Below the pieces are notes generated by a model. The model was not told where the DNA came from. It saw only the letters and a program-made list of their open reading frames with translations, and did not search any database. A stretch of DNA of 30,294 bases from Enterospora canceri (Eukaryota; Microsporidia; Enterocytozoonidae): contig LWDP01000032.1 in NCBI GenBank assembly GCA_002087915.1, positions 1 through 30,294 on the forward strand, in the 5' to 3' direction. The translations under genes and the position numbers were made by a program. Position 1 is the stretch's first letter. The number at the start of each line of letters is the position of its first letter. Shown piece after piece: positions 1 through 7,318 of this stretch.

Positions 1-369
1 CTCCTGTTCTACTTCCATCATCTGCTACAAAATGAGCCATCTCATTCAGCCCTGGCTGCCAAATTGCTGATTGGTGTCCTCTACAAAAATGGAAATAGAA
101 AACAGGCAAATGAGGTCTACGAGAAGTTGAATGAGGAAGACAGGGGCAGAATAAGAGAGACAAGCACAGTCAAAAGAGTAGTGAGAGACCACAGCAGTAA
201 TGAAATCAGTGGAGTTGAATTACACGAATATGCCTCTGATAATGGAAGACTGATATTGATCAATGATAGTGATCAGATTAAGGTGTGTCTGTTTTGTGGT
301 GCTCATAATGTGATAGGAGAGAGCAATGAGAATGACGTATGTAGCATATGTGAAATAGGACTATTCTGA
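1..369 (+). CDS. C-terminal end of a helical-solenoid protein with a zinc-finger tail, possibly coatomer alpha subunit (5' truncated)
   Basis: The frame is open from the first base, so the start lies outside the window; 122 codons and a TGA are visible. The first part is helical (for example SALAAKLLIGVLYKNGN), then a short beta-like stretch leads to a four-cysteine cluster, CLFC and CSIC, about 15 residues apart, ending CEIGLF. Alpha-COP also ends in a helical region, a beta segment and a region of the form CP-x-G...C-x-x-C...IG, so this could be the tail of the COPI coat subunit that acts at the Golgi. That is a family-level resemblance only. Other solenoid trafficking proteins with terminal zinc fingers (Vps or SEA-type) fit nearly as well. 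The stop is followed by 167 bp before the convergent WD-repeat gene. Confidence 0.5.
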   Translation, partial: LLFYFHHLLQNEPSHSALAAKLLIGVLYKNGNRKQANEVYEKLNEEDRGRIRETSTVKRVVRDHSSNEISGVELHEYASDNGRLILINDSDQIKVCLFCGAHNVIGESNENDVCSICEIGLF

Positions 370-536
370 TTCAGAAAGAGATTTATAGTGAATGTAGTAA
401 ATAGGTCTGTATCAGACAGTCTTATTGTAGATATCACTAGTTACATTCTCACCTAATCATCAGATAATATTGTTGAAAATAGTAATAAATCTAATCAAGT
501 ATTAATAACAACTATAGTATCTTCCTTGTCACCAAC

Positions 537-2178
537 CTAACCTACCTCATACACCTCCACTACCACATTCCTCATTTCGTCGTAGTATCCTACTACCACC
601 CTATCACCTACTCCATCAATCTGCTTTATTTCCCTACCAGAGAGCATCAGCCTATTTTGATCCATTTCACCAATGAGATGCATTCCATCAGTGGTGCCAA
701 CAAGGAGTGTCCCATCAACCACAGTCGCACACTTCACCTGCTTATTCAGTGAAATCGTCCTAGTTGGCTTTCTGCCTGTTGGATCGTATTCGACCAGGTC
801 ACCTGAAACAGAGAGAGCCAGAACGAGACCACGACAGTGGTAGAGCCACGGAATCAGAGACGGAGCACGTCCTGGGCAGCTGACGGTCGCACTCCTCGTT
901 GCTGCGACATCGAGGAGTCTCCTGACCGATTTGTGGTGGATTCGCTGCCTGAGGGTGACGGTGGTGACGACGATGAGTTGTCCCAGGCCGGCTGAGACCA
1001 AAATGGCATTGCCACTGGGAAGTGGAAGGAGAAGGAGGGCGTAGACGNGTGAAATCGTCCTAGTTGGCTTTCTGCCTGTTGGATCGTATTCGACCAGGTC
1101 ACCTGAAACAGAGAGAGCCAGAACGAGACCACGACAGTGGTAGAGCCACGGAATCAGAGACGGAGCACGTCCTGGGCAGCTGACGGTCGCACTCCTCGTT
1201 GCTGCGACATCGAGGAGTCTCCTGACCGATTTGTGGTGGATTCGCTGCCTGAGGGTGACGGTGGTGACGACGATGAGTTGTCCCAGGCCGGCTGAGACCA
1301 AAATGGCATTGCCACTGGGAAGTGGAAGGAGAAGGAGGGCGTAGACGGACGGTGTCCCAGACGCGGACTGATCCGTCGTAGGAGCCGCTGAGAAGGAGGT
1401 TGCGGTGGAGAAGGAAGCCGCTCAAATCGAAGAGGGAAATGGTCGCATCGCGGGAGCCAGCGGCAGCGACTTCGCTGCCGCAGCAAAGCGCCCTGATCGT
1501 TGATCGGTGCTGGCACTGCGTGCTCAGCCGCGTGGCCGCGATTGAGCCGCCTTTGACGGCGAATTCGGTGAATTTGATTTGGCGGTCGATTCCGCCTGAG
1601 ACCACCGTCAGCTTCGCGCCGGCGTAGACGGCGTCGAAGGCCCAGACGCCTGCGCCGTGGGCCACGGTGCCGATGACGCGGAGGCCGCCGTCGAGGACGA
1701 GCAGGGACCCGTCGTCTGACGATGCCAGNAAGAGGGAAATGGTCGCATCGCGGGAGCCAGCGGCAGCGACTTCGCTGCCGCAGCAAAGCGCCCTGATCGT
1801 TGATCGGTGCTGGCACTGCGTGCTCAGCCGCGTGGCCGCGATTGAGCCGCCTTTGACGGCGAATTCGGTGAATTTGATTTGGCGGTCGATTCCGCCTGAG
1901 ACCACCGTCAGCTTCGCGCCGGCGTAGACGGCGTCGAAGGCCCAGACGCCTGCGCCGTGGGCCACGGTGCCGATGACGCGGAGGCCGCCGTCGAGGACGA
2001 GCAGGGACCCGTCGTCTGACGATGCCAGCACAAACTGCCCCAGGAGACGAAGGAGGGTGAGGTCGCTCTGGCCCGTGATGGTGCGGACTACGGGACGTAG
2101 CACGGTCTCCCTCGCTGCCCCTCTCTCTGCCCCCTGCCTCAGATTCAGATCCAACTTTCTCTCTGGAATTCCATGCAT
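537..2178 (-). CDS. WD-repeat (beta-propeller) protein, interrupted by two assembly duplications and a frameshift
   Basis: Reading from 2178, the protein shows repeating propeller blades: SSDDGSLLVLD, SGGIDRQIKF, AGSRDATISLFD and SGSYDGSVRVWD are typical WD-repeat ends. Two 299-bp direct copies split by single Ns (1048 and 1729) add 100 residues each. Near 1347 the frame shifts by one base: before it the protein reads ...RVWDTV, after it the coding frame continues VYALLLLPLPSGNAIL... down to the TAG at 537-539. The shift lies exactly where the second copy of the first duplication ends, so an assembly base error is likely. Collapsed and corrected, the protein would be about 346 residues. The start has no CCC signal. 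The gene is strikingly GC-rich (41 of 60 bases at 1501-1560). I cannot assign which WD protein it is; propellers are scaffolds in many complexes. Confidence 0.7.
749..1347 (+). repeat. Assembly-type direct duplication, 299 bp x2 around an N
   Basis: Bases 749-1047 recur identically as 1049-1347, with a single N at 1048. Identical copies placed immediately either side of one N are what an unmerged contig-end overlap leaves. It lies inside the WD-repeat gene and keeps frame (offset 300). Confidence 0.9.
1430..2028 (+). repeat. Assembly-type direct duplication, 299 bp x2 around an N
   Basis: Bases 1430-1728 recur as 1730-2028 with a single N at 1729. Same pattern and same 300-bp offset as the previous one, again within the WD-repeat gene, adding 100 false residues. 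Confidence 0.9.
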
Positions 2179-2389
2179 GAATTATGGTGTAATTGTAGTG
2201 GTAGTGTAAATAGTACTATAAATAGTACAGTAGTAATTGTAGTATAAATAGTACAGTAGTAATTGTAGTAGCTATTTTGCCTACTGTAATAATTCTGCCT
2301 ATTATACTATTCTACCTATTCTATTCTATTACTCTACTACCACCCTACTATACTATTCTGCCTATTCTATTACTCTACTTATTCTACCC
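2179..2389. repeat. Simple-sequence spacer with a perfect 26-bp tandem repeat and an imperfect inverted repeat
   Basis: The gap between the WD gene and the kinase gene (both minus strand) is low complexity. Bases 2218-2243 repeat exactly as 2244-2269 (unit starts ATAAATAGTACAGTAG). Downstream (2278-2389) the strand turns pyrimidine-rich with degenerate CTATTCT/CTACTA units that are roughly complementary to the AGTAG-rich left half, so the RNA could fold into an imperfect hairpin. It lies just upstream of the WD gene and just past the kinase stop, where a 3' end would be needed. Confidence 0.7.
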
Positions 2390-4909
2390 CTACAACCCCA
2401 TTTTCAGTAGCTGTTCCTTTTCTTCGATATTCCGTGCTACCACTGTCAGTGAGACGCCCTTGTTGATCGCCTGCTGCAACTCACAGCTCACGTCTCCAAG
2501 CAGGTGACACGCCTTGTGGACTGTGAAGTGGCAGTCAGAGCAGTGGTGCGCCTGGTTCACTAGGCCGTACATGACGTCATTGCAGTGGTCGCAGAGAGAG
2601 CCCTTTCCAACCGTGTGCTCCCTGAAACGGTGGTTGTTGAATTTGATGAGGTGGCCATTCGAAGAGGGAGACGAGGACGAGGCAGAACGAGCTGCTCGCA
2701 GCTCGTTCTGGAGAGATTCAAGGCGTCTGGTGCTTCCGCTGATTTGCGCCTTGATGTTTGCGTCACCGCGGATGAGCAGATCCAGTTCCCTGAGACCATC
2801 GAGAATCTGCTCCTCTTTTTTGATGTCAGTTGAAACAGAATCAGGAGAGCGAGACGGGGAAGAGGAGGCGGTGTGGGCCGAGTAGTCTCTCAGGCAGTGG
2901 ATCACGAGGCAGAGGGCCCTCTTTTTGTAGGGGAAGTGGTGGAATTCGCCATTTCTGATTTCTCTGACGTAGATTTGGTTGGAATCGTGGGGAGTGGCAT
3001 CGACTGTGACGGTGCTGCCGTGGACAGTCAGGCGAAGTGTTTTGTTTGTCATCGCATTCTTCAATGCGTAGGTCGTCTTCGTCTGCGACTTCGCCCTTAG
3101 CGCCTTCAGGTCGGAGCAGAGGCGTCTGTTTTCTTCTTCAGCGTGTAGGCGCATTGTCACCTCCTGGTCAATTCGCGCCTGATGCTCCTTCATTTCCGTC
3201 TTCAGCCCCCTGAGCTGCTTCTTCATTTGCTGCTCCTGTTCCATGGATTTGGTGGTTTCCGAGGCTGTTTCCTCCTGGTGCCTCCTTTGCTGGGAAATGA
3301 GGAGACTGTTTTCTGAGAGAAGGCGTCTGATGAATTCAGAGGCAGCGGCGATGTTCCCAGCAACGTCGATCTGAGACAGGGTGGATCTGAGATCGTCCAA
3401 GGCCGTTCTGGTTGTGCTGTAGTCTTTCATTTCCATCTGAGCTGACTTCTGCTTCAGACTCCGTTGGATCGAATCCAGCACGACTCTCTTTTTTGACAGT
3501 TCGTCAAGAATCACCCTGGAATCATCGCGTCTGTGAAGCAGCTCGTTCTCAATTTTATCCAACTCAGCCTGACTTCGACTCAAATCACCTTGTTTCTTCT
3601 CCTTCTCATTCGTCAGGTCGTCAATCGTGATATTCAGGTCATCAATTTCCATCATTTTCGTATCAACAAATCGGTCGAACTCCTTCTCCTTCTCAATCAG
3701 CTTCTTCTCGTTCTCAGCAATCTCGTCCTTTATTCCTTCGAGATTCTTCATGTCGACTGTGAGACAGTTCAGTCGCTCTGAGATGCTTGCACTGAATTTC
3801 TCCCTGTAGACGACCTGCTTCCCCAATTTCGAAATCAGGGACTCTCCGAAAATGCGGGCGTATTTTGGATCGTAGGTGAAGCCAACGAAATCACGGAATC
3901 CGCCTTTGATCGAGGACTCCTCCAATTTGAATCCGTCGACGATGAAGTTGGAGACGTCGGAATCAGAGGAGACCGTTGGAATGAAAGGCGGCTTGGTGCT
4001 TCTGATTCGACTGAAGTCGGTGTCCTTGAAGAATGGATGGGATTTGATCTGTTCTGCCGTAAGACGGTCTTCTGCCTTGCAAATCAGTTTGCTGATCAGA
4101 TCAACGAGTGTCTCTGCTCCAGAAATTGGCTTGAAATCAAGGGCTGTGATTCGGTTGTACGTTTCTGAGACCGTTTGGGAGTAGAAAGGTGGTTCACCAG
4201 TGGCCATTTCGTAGATCAAAATGCCAAGTGTCCACAGGTCGATGGATGCGGTGTAAGAGGCACCTTCAGCCGTGTTTTCAATCAGGACGTCCCTGCACAT
4301 GTAGTCAGGCGTACCAACTGGAATTCGTGACTGAGCAAATCCATCGATCAGCCTTGCGGCTGATCCAAAATCACCAAGCAGAATGTGACCGTCTCTGCCG
4401 ATGAAGACGTTGTCGGGTTTCAGGTCCCTGTGGACGTATCCGAGGGCGTGGAGGTCTTCGAGAGCCAGGAGAATTTCAGCTGCGTAGAATGCGATTTGCT
4501 CCTCTTCAATCACGTCCATTTTGCTCAGGTAGCCAAGCAGATCACCACCTGGGATGAAATCCATTACAAAATACAGGTAGGTTTCATCCTGGATGCATTC
4601 GTGGGCACATACGATCCAAGGAGACGTGCTTTGTGTCATGATTTCCTTCTCGACCATGAAGAACGTGCTGTTCTGATTCTTCTTGCACATGTCCTTGCTC
4701 ACTCGTTTCACGGCGTAGATTCGTCCATCCTTTTCAGCCACAAAGACCTCTCCAAATCCACCCTTTGCCAAGTTGCATACGATGCGATAGTCGCGGATCT
4801 TCGTCTTGTTCTGATACACATTCGCGTATTTGGATGCGCCACACTCCTTCGCGTACAATTCAGTCAGGTCTATAATGGAACTGAGATCAAGCTCCTTCGT
4901 ATTCTGCAT
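2390..4909 (-). CDS. ROCK/MRCK-type AGC serine/threonine kinase with coiled coil and C1 domain
   Basis: 839 residues. The kinase domain spans roughly 40-295: Gly loop KGGFGEV (49-55), ATP lysine in YAVK (K68), HRDLKPDN (160-167; catalytic D162), DFG (180-182), GTPDYM (199-204). The usual APE/SPE triplet after this reads CRD (205-207), a conservative E to D change. FVGFTYDP (341-348) matches the C-terminal extension of MRCK/citron/ROCK kinases. Residues about 360-680 are charged and coiled-coil-like. A C1 finger at 760-809 has the exact family spacing H-x12-C-x2-C-x13-C-x2-C-x4-H-x2-C-x7-C. Such kinases act below Rho/Cdc42 GTPases on the actomyosin cortex; C1 domains bind membrane lipids. The start is supported by CCCC directly before the ATG (AACCCCAATG on the minus strand). 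No PH or CNH domain is seen. Confidence 0.9.
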   Translation of the reverse strand: MQNTKELDLSSIIDLTELYAKECGASKYANVYQNKTKIRDYRIVCNLAKGGFGEVFVAEKDGRIYAVKRVSKDMCKKNQNSTFFMVEKEIMTQSTSPWIVCAHECIQDETYLYFVMDFIPGGDLLGYLSKMDVIEEEQIAFYAAEILLALEDLHALGYVHRDLKPDNVFIGRDGHILLGDFGSAARLIDGFAQSRIPVGTPDYMCRDVLIENTAEGASYTASIDLWTLGILIYEMATGEPPFYSQTVSETYNRITALDFKPISGAETLVDLISKLICKAEDRLTAEQIKSHPFFKDTDFSRIRSTKPPFIPTVSSDSDVSNFIVDGFKLEESSIKGGFRDFVGFTYDPKYARIFGESLISKLGKQVVYREKFSASISERLNCLTVDMKNLEGIKDEIAENEKKLIEKEKEFDRFVDTKMMEIDDLNITIDDLTNEKEKKQGDLSRSQAELDKIENELLHRRDDSRVILDELSKKRVVLDSIQRSLKQKSAQMEMKDYSTTRTALDDLRSTLSQIDVAGNIAAASEFIRRLLSENSLLISQQRRHQEETASETTKSMEQEQQMKKQLRGLKTEMKEHQARIDQEVTMRLHAEEENRRLCSDLKALRAKSQTKTTYALKNAMTNKTLRLTVHGSTVTVDATPHDSNQIYVREIRNGEFHHFPYKKRALCLVIHCLRDYSAHTASSSPSRSPDSVSTDIKKEEQILDGLRELDLLIRGDANIKAQISGSTRRLESLQNELRAARSASSSSPSSNGHLIKFNNHRFREHTVGKGSLCDHCNDVMYGLVNQAHHCSDCHFTVHKACHLLGDVSCELQQAINKGVSLTVVARNIEEKEQLLKMGL

Positions 4910-4988
4910 TGGGGTTAAAATGGTAGTTTCAATCCATTTTGTTTGTTTGCATAAACATTGTAAGCTTATTTGGTTAGTTTATGCTTCT

Positions 4989-5825
4989 TTATTGGATCAT
5001 TTCACCCAATTCCTTCAGTTCCACTACACAGGTTTCCTCCTTGTCCAACTTATTCGCTCTTAAGAATTCTCCCTTGTTTTTTGTAACTGTGAAACTGTAC
5101 TCCAATGGACAGCCGTATCTTTGTAGGGCATCCACCAGGCCCCACTTGAATGTGATCTCCTTGTACAATTCATAGGCTACTCCAATGGTCTCAGTCAAAT
5201 AGTTCCCATACAACTCCTTCTCTTCCGCATTCTCAACTGTGATGTTCTCAACTGTGATGTTCTCAATCGTCCTGAACTTCTCTCTGAGTTTATCGTGTAT
5301 TCCAGCAGTCTCTTTCTTGATCGTGTATATTTTAAATAGCCTATTCTTATTATCAGTTAGGGCATTTCCATCTACAGCCTCAATACACTCCCTGATTTTC
5401 AGGCTATTTGCTGTTCGATAGAATTCTTGGATTTCCTTATGGTTTACATTTGCATAGAATACATCAATGTAGTTGTATTCAGCCTTAATAAAAATATTCT
5501 TGTTATTTTCGTATTTTTTCGTCTTTTCTGATATGGTTTCCCTGATATTTTCAATCATTTCCTTCATTTTTGATATTGTTTCTTCTATTTTATCCTCAAT
5601 ATTCGCACATTTAAAGGAATTAGTCGTGCCTATCTCCCTTTTTGTTCCATTTGGATCCAATTTGCTTAATTTATTGCTCAGATCTCTAATAATTTTCTGA
5701 ATTTCTAGGTTACATTTCTTCAAATCATCCTCAAATATGAATAATTTGCTGAATTGGATGCTATTCAGACCAACAACAGGAGTGTGGACACTTTTCCGGT
5801 TCATGAAAATGATATGCAACACCAT
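4989..5825 (-). CDS. Hypothetical coiled-coil protein
   Basis: About 278 residues from an ATG at 5825. The open frame runs further upstream to 6113, but that extension lies antisense to the TAF9 coding region and is not credible. A second ATG (5804) is also possible. The sequence is rich in K, E, I and N with heptad-like helices (EDKIEETISKMKEMIENIRE region). A 15-bp tandem repeat (5231-5260) produces the short peptide repeat ENITVENITVEN. No TM segment and no convincing signal peptide. I do not recognise a family. It is divergent from TAF9 with 67 bp between the starts and lacks the CCC signal of its neighbour. Confidence 0.65.
   Translation of the reverse strand: MVLHIIFMNRKSVHTPVVGLNSIQFSKLFIFEDDLKKCNLEIQKIIRDLSNKLSKLDPNGTKREIGTTNSFKCANIEDKIEETISKMKEMIENIRETISEKTKKYENNKNIFIKAEYNYIDVFYANVNHKEIQEFYRTANSLKIRECIEAVDGNALTDNKNRLFKIYTIKKETAGIHDKLREKFRTIENITVENITVENAEEKELYGNYLTETIGVAYELYKEITFKWGLVDALQRYGCPLEYSFTVTKNKGEFLRANKLDKEETCVVELKELGEMIQ
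5231..5260 (-). repeat. 15-bp in-frame tandem repeat
   Basis: The unit TCTCAACTGTGATGT occurs twice in a row (5231-5245, 5246-5260), followed by a partial third unit (TCTCAATCG). In the minus-strand protein it encodes ENITV twice. A length that is a multiple of three keeps the frame. Confidence 0.9.
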
Positions 5826-5892
5826 AGCACAACAAACAGTGCTGTTTTTACGTGTTTTGGAAGCAAAAACAGGAAAGTGTTTAGCCCCAAAA

Positions 5893-6309
5893 ATGAGTGG
5901 AAACCAGGGAGACGAGAGTCTGCTGCCAAGGGATGCCAAGATAATTTCAGCCATTCTGAGATCACTTGGAATTGAGGAGTGTGAGCCACGTGTGATTGTG
6001 CAGCTGCTTGAATTCGCATATAAATATTCTACTGGAGTTATGCTTGATGCACAGGGATATGCAAGACACTGTGAAAGTGAGACCATTACGCAGAAAGACA
6101 TAAAGTTGGCCATACAAACAAAATCAAGTCAGCAGTTTCTGCCTGCTCCGTCCAGGAATCTGCTTCAGGCCACTGCGGAGAGCATCAACAAGAATCCGCT
6201 ATCGATGCCAGACGCCGAGAACTTGATACGCGTGCCAAATCTAAAGAGCGGAATGTACGGAATGGAGTTCGAACTGGGTGAGGCTGACGAAACTAACAAC
6301 AATGATTAG
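5893..6309 (+). CDS. TAF9: Transcription initiation factor TFIID subunit TAF9
   Basis: 138 residues. The N-terminal histone fold is clear: LLPRDAKIISAILRSLGI, EPRVIVQLLEFAYKY and ITQKDIKLAIQTK align with the known TAF9 blocks (PKDAQ..ILKDMGI, EPRVINQMLEFAFRY, VDADDVRLAIQ). It pairs with TAF6 in TFIID, and in SAGA in other fungi, to support RNA polymerase II initiation in the nucleus. The open frame extends upstream to 5737, but the ATG at 5893 is chosen because the protein starts where the family starts and because GCCCCAAAA stands right before it. The TAG stop (6307-6309) overlaps the TAA stop (6306-6308) of the convergent neighbour. Confidence 0.93.
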   Translation: MSGNQGDESLLPRDAKIISAILRSLGIEECEPRVIVQLLEFAYKYSTGVMLDAQGYARHCESETITQKDIKLAIQTKSSQQFLPAPSRNLLQATAESINKNPLSMPDAENLIRVPNLKSGMYGMEFELGEADETNNND

Positions 6310-6776
6310 TCACCTGGCTTATTGGCCCCAGTGAAGCTCTCATTTATCTCCTTCTTGGCGCCATCCATCGTCTTATTGGTTCTCTTAGTCAGCTTCTCGA
6401 ACTCCTTGTCATAAATTATGCTCTGATTCTCCTTGAATTCACCCAAATAGCTGATTTTGTCCTTTATCAGTTTCAGTATCTGATTCTTCAATTCCTTGGC
6501 TTCAGTCAGAAAATCCTCAGTTTTCAGGTTCTTGCTCATTTTGTTGATTTCATCCACCTTTTTAGTCAGTTTGGCCATCTCCTGCTTCTTCCGTACTATT
6601 TTCTTGTCAAAATCCTTGACAATTTTGTCAATTCTCGCCTGGAGCCTGTCTGTCACCGACTCGACATTCTTCGTCATCTTCCTCTTCGCCTTCTTCGACG
6701 TGCTATTTATCTCTTGCAGTAGCGAATCGTGTATCTTCTTGTTCTTCTCAATTAGTTTGTTGTACTTGTTAGGCAT
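6306..6776 (-). CDS. Hypothetical lysine-rich coiled-coil protein
   Basis: 156 residues, almost wholly charged helix (K, E, D, I, L), with heptad-like runs such as MAKLTKKVDEINKMSKNL. No TM segment, signal peptide or cysteine motif. I do not recognise a family. It is divergent from GAR1 (47 bp between starts, so a shared promoter region) and convergent with TAF9, with overlapping stop codons. No CCC motif before its ATG. Its basic, coiled nature would suit a structural or nucleic-acid-associated role, but nothing in the sequence decides this. Confidence 0.7.
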   Translation of the reverse strand: MPNKYNKLIEKNKKIHDSLLQEINSTSKKAKRKMTKNVESVTDRLQARIDKIVKDFDKKIVRKKQEMAKLTKKVDEINKMSKNLKTEDFLTEAKELKNQILKLIKDKISYLGEFKENQSIIYDKEFEKLTKRTNKTMDGAKKEINESFTGANKPGD

Positions 6777-6823
6777 AATGCATAATCTTAACTGTATTTA
6801 TGCAAAATAAGCTTATTTCACCC
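6777..6823. promoter_or_regulatory. 47-bp divergent promoter region between the coiled-coil gene and GAR1
   Basis: The whole regulatory space for two divergent genes is 47 bp. On the plus strand it ends TTATTTCACCC directly before the GAR1 ATG (6824), the CCC signal used at many starts in this window. It is AT-rich (ACTGTATTTATGCAAAATAAGC) with no strong TATA-like element that I could single out. Confidence 0.5.
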
Positions 6824-7261
6824 ATGGCATTCAACAGAAACAAGCAACGTAGGCCACCACTTTCTGGTGAGACAATCCGCCTTGGTGAATTCTCGCACTC
6901 GTGTGGCAGCCTTGCTGTTGTTAAATTGACTTGTAAAAGCATTCCATATCCCAGCTCACCCGTTCTGGTGAACAAGAAGCCAGTTGGAAAAATTGACGAA
7001 ATTTTTGGTATTTTGGATGACTCATATGCCAGCATAGAACTCACTGACGCATCCTATCTACAGAAAGGCGTACAATTTGATGGTCATAAAGAGAAGTTCA
7101 TGCCCAAGGAGAGACTTGTTCCGAGAGAGGAGACTATCAAAAAGAAGGAGAAAGAGGACAAGGCATCAAAACAAGGTGGATTCATCAAGAAACCAAGGGG
7201 CAAAAAAGAATTCAAGTCACAGAAGTTCGCTCGAATCAAGAAGCAGATGAAGAAGTACTAA
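6824..7261 (+). CDS. GAR1: H/ACA ribonucleoprotein subunit GAR1
   Basis: 145 residues. The central beta-barrel (about 18-100) carries the family blocks: GEFSHSCGSLAVVKL, IPYPSSPVLVNKKPVGKIDEIFG and, later, KERLVP, matching the pattern F-H-x-CEG..., iPYfNapiyleNK.. GKvDEIfG and LLP. GAR1 is a core protein of H/ACA snoRNPs, which make pseudouridines in rRNA in the nucleolus. Most family members have glycine-arginine-rich tails; here the tail is short and lysine-rich (KKKEKEDKASKQGG, ending KKQMKKY). The start at 6824 is set by the CCC directly before it; the frame opens 24 bases earlier without an ATG. Confidence 0.9.
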   Translation: MAFNRNKQRRPPLSGETIRLGEFSHSCGSLAVVKLTCKSIPYPSSPVLVNKKPVGKIDEIFGILDDSYASIELTDASYLQKGVQFDGHKEKFMPKERLVPREETIKKKEKEDKASKQGGFIKKPRGKKEFKSQKFARIKKQMKKY

Positions 7262-7318
7262 CTGCCGTTGTTTACACTGTTTTACCTCGTTGTTTTAAGT
7301 CAATCTGCTTCATAACAA

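Noticed and set aside
749..2028. Biological tandem duplication of WD repeats
   Set aside because: Copies are identical at the DNA level and each is joined by an N, so assembly overlap explains them better.
5737..5892. Upstream extension of TAF9
   Set aside because: Overlaps the divergent gene's start and adds nothing like the family; the ATG at 5893 has the CCCC signal.
5826..6113. N-terminal extension of the 4989 coiled-coil frame
   Set aside because: It lies antisense to TAF9, and its composition (serine, cysteine and proline rich) is that of a reverse frame.
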